Part shown: piece after piece, positions 44,888-53,510 of the stretch
Layout of the letters: each line of letters starts with the position of its first letter
How positions within the stretch are numbered: the stretch's first letter is position 1
NCBI GenBank assembly: GCA_018366495.1
Contig: JAGZHZ010000014.1
Coordinates: 1 to 64,000, forward strand
DNA: 64,000 nt
Source of the DNA: Clostridiales bacterium
GTDB lineage: Bacteria; Bacillota; Clostridia; Lachnospirales; Lachnospiraceae
Direction of reading: 5' to 3'
Made by a program: the position numbers and the translations under genes
The notes under the pieces: generated by a model
What the model saw: the letters and a program-made list of their open reading frames with translations, nothing else
Database searches by the model: none
Told to the model about the DNA's origin: nothing

Positions 44888-47545
44888 TTACATCGCTTCT
44901 TTTTTGTGTGTTCCAAAAATCAGCTTTCTCAGCAGATCGACCGGATACATAGTCAGAGCTGCCAGAATAACAATACCCCATCCTTTTAATCCAAAACGTT
45001 CGCAGCTGAAGATTTCTCCAATGACTCCTCCGATAGAAACCATCACTACCTGAACCGCAATGATGACAAACCACATTTTTGCAAACATTGGATTTTCTTT
45101 CAGATGTGCAAATACATTCAAGCCATCTGTTCTTACGTTGAACGCATTAATCATAAAGCTAAATACGAACATACAGAAAAATCCTGTATAGAACTGTCCT
45201 TCGTCAGCAAAGAATGTACGGAAGATCGGAAGTTTAAACCAGAGAATACTCATGATGGTCAGCCATCCTCCCATGACAAGAATCTGGCTTGCCATTCCTT
45301 TGCTGATAATAGATTCGTCTCGTTTTCTCGGCTTATCGCGCATATATTTCTGGAGCGCCGGTTCTCCTGCAAACATAATTGATGCAAGACTGTCCATACA
45401 CAAATTAATCCACAGCAGATGTGTTACTTTTAAAGGTGCTTCAATTCCGATAAACGGAGCAATCGCTGAAATCAGTACAGCTGCCATATTAATCACAAGC
45501 TGCATCTTACAGAATTTCAGGATATTGATATACAAGGTACGTCCATACCAGATTGCATTTTTAATGGAATTAAAGTTATCATCCAGAATAACAAGTTTTC
45601 CTGCTTCTTTTGCGACATCCGTTCCGCTTCCCATTGCAAATCCGACGTCTGCCTGTTTCAGAGCCGGACTGTCGTTGACGCCATCTCCTGTCATTCCGAC
45701 TACCAGGTTCAATTCCTGACAGAGACGAACCATACGGCTCTTATCTGTCGGCAGCGCTCTTGAGATAACACGGATATCTTTGATTTTCTGTTTTACTTCT
45801 TCATCGCTCATCGCATTTAACTCAGCTGAAGTAATAGCGATATCGCTTCCGCCTTTAAACAGACCTGCTTCTTTTGCGATTGCCACAGCGGTTTCTTTTC
45901 TGTCACCTGTAATCATGACAACCTGAATACCAGCCGCCTGCACTTCCTGAATGGCATCTCTTGCCTCCGGACGAACATCATCACGGATTCCGACGAGACC
46001 AATCAGAACCATATCGTCCTGAATCACATTTTCTTCCATCCGTTTTTTGCTGTATCCAAATGCGAGCACACGCATCGCACGGTTTGCCAGATCATCAATT
46101 TTCTGATTAATTTTATCCATATCAAGCGGAACTTCTTTTCCTTCCTGATTCAGATAAAATTTTGCTTTTCCTAAAATTCTCTCAGGAGCGCCTTTATAAA
46201 ATGTCTTTCCAAGAGATGCAATATAAGCCTGACTGAACTTATTTGCACTGTTGAATTCCTGCTGTTCTGTGACGGTATATTCTTCTTTCTGCGCAAGCGC
46301 TTTGAATGTATCCTCTCCCAGGAATTTCAGCAACGCCTGGTCTGTCATATTTCCGCCTACAACCTGATGATGGTTGTCAAACATGGAACCTGTATTTTTT
46401 CCGATTGACAGTTCCAGACTTGTTTTGATATCTACGGCTTTCGTCGTATTTTTTACATCTAACAGTTCTCCGCTTCCATCCAGAAATTCTACAACTTCCA
46501 GCTGTCCTTTTGTGATTGTTCCTGTCTTATCGCTAAATAAAATATTCAGTGATCCGGCTGTCTCAATACCGATCGATTTTCTTACAAGAACATTTGCCTT
46601 ATACAGTTTTCCTGTATTCTGCATCAATACAAGCGCGATAACAAGCGGCAGTCCTTCCGGAACCGCACATACAATAATTGTGATTGCGACAGACACTGCG
46701 CTCATAACGCCTTTAAAAACTTCTACCCAGCCCATTGCAAAATATGCGCTGATGCTTCCTGCCTGAATAATATAATGTGCAAAATATGCAATCGCAATAG
46801 CGATGGCGCCGATGTATCCAAATACAGAAATCTGATTTGCCAGCTTGTGCAGCTTTACTTTCAGAGGGGAATCCGGCTCTTTATTTGCCATATCTTTTGC
46901 CATTTTTCCCATCATGGTTGCTTCTCCGACTTTCTGTACGATCATGCTTCCCTTTCGGTCCAGTACAGTCGCACCGCGGAATAAGCTGTGCTCATCTACG
47001 AAAGTATCACCTGTGATATTTTCCGGAATTGCAAATCCTTCCGGCGCCGGTGTTTTTTTACACTCTTCTGCTTCACCATTTAAAGCGCTGTTGTCCACCG
47101 AAAGTTCGCCTTCCACCAAAACACCGTCAGCCAGAATCTTATCTCCTGACTGCAATACAACAAGGTCGCCTACTACAAGTTCATCGACTTCAATCACTGT
47201 CAGTTCGCCATTTCGCATTACTTTTGCCGTATCTTTTTTCTGCGACGCTTTCAGTTTTCTATATGCGTTATCATTGGAAACTCCTGTCTTGGCAGATACA
47301 AAGTTTACCAGAAGGATCGCTATGATTGTGCCCACCGGCTCATACCATTCACTCTGTCCTGTCAGGAACATGACAAACATGATAGCGGCAATGATACAAA
47401 GAATACGGATCATTGGATCTTTAAATCCATCCATAAACTGCTGCCAGAATGTTTCCGGTTCTGCCTCTTTAATCTGATTCGAGCCGTACTTTTTTCTGCT
47501 CTCTTCTACCTGCTGATCTGTCAGGCCTTGATATTTTTTACTCAT
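44888..47545 (-). CDS. P-type calcium-transporting ATPase (P2 type)
   Basis: The start is ATG 47545 (MSKKYQGLTDQQVEESRKKY) with GGAG 8 bases upstream; a frame to 47611 runs into a terminator. 885 residues. The cation-ATPase N domain comes first, then the actuator (LNGEAEE), PEGLPLV in helix 4, the phosphorylation site SDKTGTITKGQL, the nucleotide domain (FYKGAPERIL), the hinge TGDGVNDSPALKQADVGFAMG, and NLCMDSLAS in helix 6. These fit SERCA/PMR1-like Ca2+ pumps that export Ca2+ at the cost of ATP. It sits just downstream of the calcium-binding terD-family operon, separated by two hairpins, so a linked Ca2+ stress role is plausible. Confidence 0.93.
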   Translation of the reverse strand: MSKKYQGLTDQQVEESRKKYGSNQIKEAEPETFWQQFMDGFKDPMIRILCIIAAIMFVMFLTGQSEWYEPVGTIIAILLVNFVSAKTGVSNDNAYRKLKASQKKDTAKVMRNGELTVIEVDELVVGDLVVLQSGDKILADGVLVEGELSVDNSALNGEAEECKKTPAPEGFAIPENITGDTFVDEHSLFRGATVLDRKGSMIVQKVGEATMMGKMAKDMANKEPDSPLKVKLHKLANQISVFGYIGAIAIAIAYFAHYIIQAGSISAYFAMGWVEVFKGVMSAVSVAITIIVCAVPEGLPLVIALVLMQNTGKLYKANVLVRKSIGIETAGSLNILFSDKTGTITKGQLEVVEFLDGSGELLDVKNTTKAVDIKTSLELSIGKNTGSMFDNHHQVVGGNMTDQALLKFLGEDTFKALAQKEEYTVTEQQEFNSANKFSQAYIASLGKTFYKGAPERILGKAKFYLNQEGKEVPLDMDKINQKIDDLANRAMRVLAFGYSKKRMEENVIQDDMVLIGLVGIRDDVRPEARDAIQEVQAAGIQVVMITGDRKETAVAIAKEAGLFKGGSDIAITSAELNAMSDEEVKQKIKDIRVISRALPTDKSRMVRLCQELNLVVGMTGDGVNDSPALKQADVGFAMGSGTDVAKEAGKLVILDDNFNSIKNAIWYGRTLYINILKFCKMQLVINMAAVLISAIAPFIGIEAPLKVTHLLWINLCMDSLASIMFAGEPALQKYMRDKPRKRDESIISKGMASQILVMGGWLTIMSILWFKLPIFRTFFADEGQFYTGFFCMFVFSFMINAFNVRTDGLNVFAHLKENPMFAKMWFVIIAVQVVMVSIGGVIGEIFSCERFGLKGWGIVILAALTMYPVDLLRKLIFGTHKKEAM

Positions 47546-47589
47546 CTTATTTTCTCCATCTTCTTTTACTTTAAGAGCATCGGCACTGT

Positions 47590-47630
47590 TAAAAGTGCCC
47601 CAAAAACACAATGGTTTCAGGGCACTCTTT
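47590..47630 (-). terminator. Terminator between terD operon and ATPase
   Basis: Stem AGTGCCC/GGGCACT (47594-47600 with 47620-47626), a 19-base loop and TTTT on the minus strand, 45 bases before the ATPase ATG. Confidence 0.55.
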
Positions 47631-47635
47631 CAAAA

Positions 47636-47682
47636 GCTCAAGTGCCTGCTTTCTTTTTTTATCATTTTGCCCGCTCTTGAGC
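47636..47682 (-). terminator. Second hairpin after terD operon
   Basis: Stem GCTCAAG/CTTGAGC (47636-47642 with 47676-47682) with a long A/T-rich loop and TTTT after it on the minus strand. Confidence 0.5.
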
Positions 47683-47705
47683 ATTTTAACCGTATCCGAT
47701 TCTCT

Positions 47706-48311
47706 TTACAGATATCTTTTTGCCAGATCACTCAGACTTTCATCCTGAGTTCCCTGACCGATCGCATTAAATTTCCATTCGTTATCACGGCGGTAAAGCT
47801 CTCCGAAGATCATCGCGCTCATGTCATCATAATTGTCGGAAAGATTATAGATGCAAAGCTCTCTGTTTGTATTTCCGTCCATGATGCGAATGTATGCGTT
47901 TTTAATCATTCCAAAATCCTGCTTGCGCTGTCTTGCCTGATAAATATTGGCCACAACAATAATTCTGTCATATTCCTGAGGAACACGGCTTAGTTCTACA
48001 ATAATCTGCTCGTCATCGCCTGCGCCATCCCCTGTCAGGTTATCTCCCATATGCTGAACTGATCCGGAAGCATGTTTTAATCGTCCAAAATAAACGATGT
48101 CTTCATTTTTGATCAGTTTTCCATTTTTCAGCATCAGAGCGGAAGCGTCACAGTCAATGTTTGCTGGTTTTGCTTTGAACATGGATCTGAAACCGCCTTT
48201 TGATTCTTTTTCTGCGGCATCCCATCCAAGTCCTACAATTACTTTGTCAAGCCCTGCGTTTTCTTTTGTCAGACTGATTTTCTGACCTTTTTTCAAACTT
48301 ACTGCTGCCAT
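47706..48311 (-). CDS. TerD-family stress protein, divergent calcium site
   Basis: 201 residues, last gene of the Ter operon. It keeps the family frame (VSLKKGQKISLTKENAGL ... VIVGLGWD ... GSVQHMGDNLTGDGAGDDEQIIVELS ... ELYRRDNEWKFNAIGQG). The usual FDLDAA calcium motif is replaced by NIDCDASALML after an inserted basic segment (FRSMFKAKPA). The C-terminus (TQDESLSDLAKRYL) lacks the GGLAALC end of its two paralogues. It has probably taken a different role within the same complex. It follows the second terD gene by 11 bases. Confidence 0.9.
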   Translation of the reverse strand: MAAVSLKKGQKISLTKENAGLDKVIVGLGWDAAEKESKGGFRSMFKAKPANIDCDASALMLKNGKLIKNEDIVYFGRLKHASGSVQHMGDNLTGDGAGDDEQIIVELSRVPQEYDRIIVVANIYQARQRKQDFGMIKNAYIRIMDGNTNRELCIYNLSDNYDDMSAMIFGELYRRDNEWKFNAIGQGTQDESLSDLAKRYL

Positions 48312-48322
48312 AAACGCTCCTC

Positions 48323-48904
48323 CTATTCTGTCTCTACGCCATATCCTGCGCAGAGTGCTGCAAGACCGCCCTGGTATCCGCTTCCAATTGCGTTAAATTT
48401 CCACTCGCCGTTGTGTCTGTATAATTCACCGAACACAGCCGCTGTCTCAATGGAGAAATCCTCTTCCAGATCGTAGCGTAAAAGTTCCTGATTATTCTGT
48501 TCGTTGTAAAGACGGATAAAGGAATTATTTACCTGGCCAAAATTCTGGCGGCGTCCCTCTGCATCATAGATCGTAACCGTAATTGCAATCTTTGTGATAT
48601 TTTCCGGAACTTTTGAGAGATCGATTAAAATCTGTTCATCTTCTCCTTCTCCTGCTCCTGTACGGTTGTCTCCCATATGCTGAACCGATCCGCTTGGATC
48701 TTTCGGATTTCCATAAAATACAAAATCCTCCTGTCTTGATACTTTGCCGCTGTCTGTCAGCATAAATACTGCTGCATCCAGGTCAAAATCTCCTCCCGTA
48801 TCATAGCGGTTGAGATCCCATCCAAGCCCTACAATTACTTTCTGAAGTCCCGGATTGTCCTTTGTGAGACTGACTTTCTGTCCTTTTGATAAACAAACTG
48901 GCAT
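48323..48904 (-). CDS. terD: TerD-family tellurium/stress resistance protein
   Basis: 193 residues. TerD proteins bind calcium and are linked to tellurite, phage and membrane stress. Signature: VIVGLGWDLNRYDTGGDF with DLDAAVFML, GSVQHMGDNRTGAGEGEDEQ, and a C-terminal FNAIGSGYQGGLAALCAGYG. Acidic residues of both half-sites for calcium are present. AGGAGG precedes the ATG. It is one of three consecutive paralogues, presumably from local duplication. Confidence 0.92.
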   Translation of the reverse strand: MPVCLSKGQKVSLTKDNPGLQKVIVGLGWDLNRYDTGGDFDLDAAVFMLTDSGKVSRQEDFVFYGNPKDPSGSVQHMGDNRTGAGEGEDEQILIDLSKVPENITKIAITVTIYDAEGRRQNFGQVNNSFIRLYNEQNNQELLRYDLEEDFSIETAAVFGELYRHNGEWKFNAIGSGYQGGLAALCAGYGVETE

Positions 48905-49011
48905 ATTCTATTCCTCCTTTTTTTGATAAGCATTTTTATTTCCAACCAGTGAACTGCCCCAACTTCTAAAAGTTCAAGCTTCTTGTTCACAGAATGTTAA
49001 ATAACGCATGA

Positions 49012-49593
49012 TTATTCTGCATCAATTCCATAGCTGGCACAAAGCGCTGCAAGACCGCCCTGATATCCGCTTCCGATTGCATTAAATTTCCACTCACCGT
49101 TGTGTTTGTAGATTTCTCCGACTACAATTGCTGTCTCAATGGAGAAATCTTCGCCCAGATCATAGCGGATCAGTTCCGTTCCAGTCACGTCGTCCACTAC
49201 ACGAATGTAAGAATTGCTCACCTGACCGAAATTTTGTCTGCGCTCGTCTGCTTCATAAATGGTAACAGTAAATGCTATTCTCTGTATATTTTCCGGGATT
49301 TTAGACAGGTCGATCATGATCACTTCATCGTCTCCCTCGCCTTCACCCGTTCGGTTATCCCCTACATGTTCAACAGATTCACTTGTATGTTTCAGATTTC
49401 CATAAAAAATAAATTCATCTGTGGAAGGACACTTTCCGTCGCTGCCCAGCAGAAATGCAGCTGCATCCAGGTCAAAATCGTATCCTCCGTCATACTGATT
49501 CGTATCCCATCCAAGTCCCACCATTAATTTCTTTAATCCTGGATTTCCTTTTGATAAGCTTACTTTTTGTCCCTTTTGAAGATTAATAGGCAT
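49012..49593 (-). CDS. terD: TerD-family tellurium/stress resistance protein
   Basis: The start is ATG 49593 (MPINLQKGQKVSLSKGNPGL), with AAGGAGG 8 bases before it; a frame to 49635 is not supported. 193 residues. The calcium motif reads GGYDFDLDAAAFLL, followed by HVGDNRTGEGEGDDEVIMIDLS and FNAIGSGYQGGLAALCASYG. It is close to the neighbouring terD at 48323 and separated from it by 107 bases. The operon is yceG-like, telA, then three terD genes. Confidence 0.92.
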   Translation of the reverse strand: MPINLQKGQKVSLSKGNPGLKKLMVGLGWDTNQYDGGYDFDLDAAAFLLGSDGKCPSTDEFIFYGNLKHTSESVEHVGDNRTGEGEGDDEVIMIDLSKIPENIQRIAFTVTIYEADERRQNFGQVSNSYIRVVDDVTGTELIRYDLGEDFSIETAIVVGEIYKHNGEWKFNAIGSGYQGGLAALCASYGIDAE

Positions 49594-49670
49594 AGACCAT
49601 ACCTCCTTTTCTATTCCATTCCGCCCATCCGGCATCCGTCCGTTTATTTGCTTCTCAAATGCCGGACTTT

Positions 49671-50813
49671 CTACTTTGCAGAAGATTTCATAATGATTGT
49701 CTTATATTCATCTTTGATCGCATTCAGACGAACTTTATCTTCTTCTCTCTTCTTTTTCGCATTTTCCTGAATGGACTTTGTCTCCTCAATTCCATTTACA
49801 ATCGTATGCCATGTAGATTCCAGTGTTTCCATCTTGATCGAACTTCCCGATGCAAGCTGTGCCGTCAATTTCGACTGTGCCACTGTATTCTGGGCATTCT
49901 TCAACAGCATCTCATTTGTCTTCGCATCAAGCGCCGCCATCGCATCTGCCTGTATTTTCTGGCGTTTCAATAAAATTGCCTGTGTCAGCGCCTGTTTAAA
50001 TACCGGCAGTGTGATAATAAATGCAGAATTGATTTTTCGCACCAGATTCATATTACTGAATTCCATCGTCTTAATCATCGGAATAGACTGCATCGCCACA
50101 TTTTCAGCGATTCTCAGATCCTGCACTCTCTGTTCCAGCATCACTCTTGCCTGCTCCAGAGAAGTCAGCTCAAATTGAATAGAAGCTTCTCCGCTTGATT
50201 CAAATTCCTGTCTTCTTTGCTCATAGTAGTTCTCAATCTCTCCGATTCCCTGTTCTCCAGCCAAAATATATTTTTCCAGTTCATGAAAATATTCCACATT
50301 CGTCTCAAACATCTTCTCCAGTTTCTGATTTGACTGTTTGATCTCTTCCTCATATTGTTTGAGCTGAACGTAAATCTTATCCACTTCCTGACCCATGGTG
50401 TGATACTTGTCAAGAATCTTGTCTACCTGCTTTCTCAGATTTCCAAACATCTTTCCGAACAGTCCAGGTTTCTCTTTAATCTCATCAATATCAAATTTTT
50501 CCATGATTTTTGCCAACGTATTGAGCATCTCACTGGAATTATCAAGTTGGCTCATATTGATGCTGTTCAAAACACTGTCGGAACATTTTGAAATATTCTC
50601 TGCAACTTCACTTCCAAAGCTGACGATCGTTCCCAATTCATAGACGGAGATCGTACTCACAATCTTATCTACTTCTTCGGAATTTACCATCTTTTCTGTG
50701 AGCTGCTGCTTATCTGCCTGAATGTTGAATGGCACTATTTCCATCTCCGGAGCAGTCTGTGCCGGAGTCTGTGCTGCCGGCTGTACCGGAGGACTTCCAA
50801 AATTAAGTCCCAT
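49671..50813 (-). CDS. telA: TelA/KlaA-type toxic anion resistance protein
   Basis: 380 residues, cytoplasmic and largely helical coiled coil. The N-terminus is a Pro/Ala/Gln-rich stretch (SPPVQPAAQTPAQTAPEMEI). The TelA core includes DEIKEKPGLFGKMFGNLRKQ, QVDKILDKYHTMGQEVDKIY, LEKYILAGEQGIGEIENYYE and VMLEQRVQDLRIAENVAMQS. The family (YceH in B. subtilis) is named for tellurite resistance but is part of a broader envelope stress response. It starts 6 bases after the yceG-like gene. Confidence 0.92.
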   Translation of the reverse strand: MGLNFGSPPVQPAAQTPAQTAPEMEIVPFNIQADKQQLTEKMVNSEEVDKIVSTISVYELGTIVSFGSEVAENISKCSDSVLNSINMSQLDNSSEMLNTLAKIMEKFDIDEIKEKPGLFGKMFGNLRKQVDKILDKYHTMGQEVDKIYVQLKQYEEEIKQSNQKLEKMFETNVEYFHELEKYILAGEQGIGEIENYYEQRRQEFESSGEASIQFELTSLEQARVMLEQRVQDLRIAENVAMQSIPMIKTMEFSNMNLVRKINSAFIITLPVFKQALTQAILLKRQKIQADAMAALDAKTNEMLLKNAQNTVAQSKLTAQLASGSSIKMETLESTWHTIVNGIEETKSIQENAKKKREEDKVRLNAIKDEYKTIIMKSSAK

Positions 50814-50819
50814 ACTTTT

Positions 50820-53096
50820 TCACCCTTTCCTGAATATTCGATTGAAGAATCCTCCCAGCTGGGAAAATCCATTTTCCTCCGGCTTCAGCGCCGGAATATG
50901 TAAATCATACAGATAGTCTCCTACCTGATGTTCTTCCCAAAATATCTCATTAAAATTTTGTTCAAATACCTGGTATCCCGTTGGAACAAACAGAGCCACA
51001 TCAAATCCGATCATGGAAAGGAGCGCCATTCCGATACAGTCTTCTGCTGAAAATACTTTTTCATTGACAGCAAGCACAAGGAGTTTCGGATTCTTCTTTG
51101 TAAAGTCAAACTGCTGAATCATTCTGACAGCTTCTTTGTTCAGGTCAAGCGCAACGGCTAAAATCCGATATTCCATTCCACGCTCGAATGTTCCCCTGAT
51201 CATTTTCTTCCGAATCAGTTGTTCTGTCTTTTCCAAAATATAATCCTGCACTTCATCCCTCAGGATTCCATATGGATACAGCTTCGACTCTTTGACTTTT
51301 CTCTTGTCGATTCTGCCATTCGCAATCATTCTCGGCGTCTCTCCCATAAAGGCATCGCCCTTTTGAAACCAGCCAGGATGCGTGACCACTAGAGTCTCTT
51401 GTGTGCACATCTTCCGAATCATCTTCCAGTACGCTTCTGCATCTCTGTTTTTTACCCCGCAAATCTTTGCGGCAAGTACAGGCAGCACTACTTTATCCTG
51501 AATCGTCTCAAATCCGGGACGGTATTTTAATTCCTGATTCCAAAGCTGTTCCACTTCTTCATACATCGTCTGAAGCGCAGCCGCCTCCGCCTTTGTATAC
51601 TGCCGGTTTCGATACATTCCTGTATCCTGATACATCATTGCATTTAATTCCTGTTCTGCATGATATGCAGCTGTTCCCGTGCTCATCTGTCCTGCTGTTT
51701 CAGGAAAAGCATCAAGCGCCAGTGAGTTTGGATATCTTTTTTCAACCAGCCGCTCATCTTTTAGGCTGCATACTCTTTCCAGATTGGGCGAAAGAATGAT
51801 CACATCAAGCGGCAGTCTGGAGATCATTTTTAAAAAGGAAGCTTCATAATTATTTTTGCAGCATCCCAAATAGACAACGGTGCCGATCTGTCCCGGCTGA
51901 TACCCCTTAAACATCTGTCCTGCATAGCGATTAAACCAGCAGATCAGGTAAACAGCCTCATTCTTTTTTCTGTGAAGATTACCATCTGTTTCCGAATCTC
52001 TCTCTGTCATCTGTTTCACAAAAGCACTTCTCACCTGATGATCCAGACTTTCATGCCCTGTCGATTTCAGGCGAAGCGCCAAATCCAGAACCATTTGTTC
52101 CAGGTCTGTATAATTCTTCGCACCTGCCATGCGAATCTCCTCATTTTCTGGAGAAAAAATTTCCTCAAATACGAAAAAATTTCTTTTCCTCTCCTCAAGC
52201 TCCATTTTCCAGTGAAATAATTCCTGTGCATACGTCAATTTATCCGGAACTCCAATGATATGTAAAAATAAATTGTAAAAGGCCTGCGGATTATCTCCTC
52301 TCTCCTGCGGTGCTCTCAAAGATTCCTCAAACAGTTCCTGATTTTTTCCCATCCACACATTTGTCACCGGGTTTAAAACCTTTCTTTTGTCATAAACCAC
52401 AGCCATCCGATCTTCCTGCTGTTTTTGTTTCATCAAAGAGGCAAGAGAAAATCCTTTCGGAAATGTTTCTGTTCCTTTCCCCTGATAAATCATGGAACGC
52501 TTACTTTCTGGGTCCGTTCTTCGATATCCCGCATCTCCTTCATATTCCAGGCATACGATATCGCATCCGGCATCTGCCAGAATGCAGAACAGGTCCAGTT
52601 CATAGCGGCTGAGGGTTCCCTCATACAAAATTTTCGGCACCGTATCCTGTCCAAGCAGGTGAAGAATCCGTTCAAATTTATAATACAGCCAGCACATAAA
52701 TTTAATATACGCATTCCGAACCATATCCTGGCTTTTTCCCTCTTTTTTCATCTCATCCAAGGTATGAAGCAGAGAGGATGCGACATTTTCCCGCTGGGAT
52801 GTATTCAGTCTGGGCAGCCATTTTCCGATAGCCTTTATCAGAAATGCCAGATCCTGCACAAATGTATTGCCCATTATTTCTGTATAATAGGAAAGCTGCT
52901 TTTCATCCGGATTTGGAATTTTCCCCTGAATTACAACACCGAATCGCCTTGCTGTATCTAAATACTGTCCGATAAACTGTAAAATTTCTGCATTGCTGCT
53001 GCAGATCCGATAAAAATAGACGCCTCTTCCTGCTCTCTCAGAAAGGTTTACAAAATAATCATTCAGCTCATTTATTTGCTCTCTTTTATATATCAT
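50820..53096 (-). CDS. YceG-like Ter-system protein
   Basis: 758 residues, first gene of the Ter operon. From memory it matches the YceG family that accompanies TerD and TelA in Bacillus (yceC-yceH) and is called a putative component of a biosynthetic module; the biochemical role is not known. Visible features are an N-terminal helical part (INELNDYFVNLSERAGRGVY), a middle segment with DLFCILADAGCDIVCLEYEG, and TVVYLGCCKNNYEASFLKMI and LDVIILSPNLE near residues 420-460. There is no membrane helix. A promoter with TATAAT lies about 40 bases before the ATG. Confidence 0.85.
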   Translation of the reverse strand: MIYKREQINELNDYFVNLSERAGRGVYFYRICSSNAEILQFIGQYLDTARRFGVVIQGKIPNPDEKQLSYYTEIMGNTFVQDLAFLIKAIGKWLPRLNTSQRENVASSLLHTLDEMKKEGKSQDMVRNAYIKFMCWLYYKFERILHLLGQDTVPKILYEGTLSRYELDLFCILADAGCDIVCLEYEGDAGYRRTDPESKRSMIYQGKGTETFPKGFSLASLMKQKQQEDRMAVVYDKRKVLNPVTNVWMGKNQELFEESLRAPQERGDNPQAFYNLFLHIIGVPDKLTYAQELFHWKMELEERKRNFFVFEEIFSPENEEIRMAGAKNYTDLEQMVLDLALRLKSTGHESLDHQVRSAFVKQMTERDSETDGNLHRKKNEAVYLICWFNRYAGQMFKGYQPGQIGTVVYLGCCKNNYEASFLKMISRLPLDVIILSPNLERVCSLKDERLVEKRYPNSLALDAFPETAGQMSTGTAAYHAEQELNAMMYQDTGMYRNRQYTKAEAAALQTMYEEVEQLWNQELKYRPGFETIQDKVVLPVLAAKICGVKNRDAEAYWKMIRKMCTQETLVVTHPGWFQKGDAFMGETPRMIANGRIDKRKVKESKLYPYGILRDEVQDYILEKTEQLIRKKMIRGTFERGMEYRILAVALDLNKEAVRMIQQFDFTKKNPKLLVLAVNEKVFSAEDCIGMALLSMIGFDVALFVPTGYQVFEQNFNEIFWEEHQVGDYLYDLHIPALKPEENGFSQLGGFFNRIFRKG

Positions 53097-53133
53097 CTCT
53101 TTAACCTTTCACTTTCCTTCATTTTCTTTTGCT

Positions 53134-53162
53134 ATTATATCACACACCGAATTTACGTTCAA
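53134..53162 (-). promoter_or_regulatory. Sigma-A promoter of the Ter operon
   Basis: Minus strand TTGAAC (53162-53157), 17-base spacer, TATAAT (53139-53134), extended TG. The rest of the 414-base divergent gap (53097-53510) is very AT-rich. A possible TAAAAT box near 53376 could serve the plus-strand gene, but no clear -35 is visible. Confidence 0.7.
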
Positions 53163-53510
53163 TTCCTTTCAATCAATTCTTATGAAACATATACTTTTTT
53201 CTGTAAATAACGCAGATCGCCTTGTGAACTGTTTTTCTTTTACTGCTGTTCAAAAATACATTTCGATATTTTCCACATGATTTATTCGATCTTTTTCTTA
53301 TATTTCCCCATTTTTTTATAATTTTTTCATAAATATTCTTAATAATACCCCATTTTCTTTCATACTTATCTGTAGTAAAATAAAACAGAAGGATTTTTTT
53401 ATTTTTCTTATTTTATATGATAATTATCAAAAAAGAAAGATAATATTTCTTCAGACAGTTTTCTAGGGAAGGTACAAAACTATATTTTAAAAAAGGAGGA
53501 GTTTATTTTT

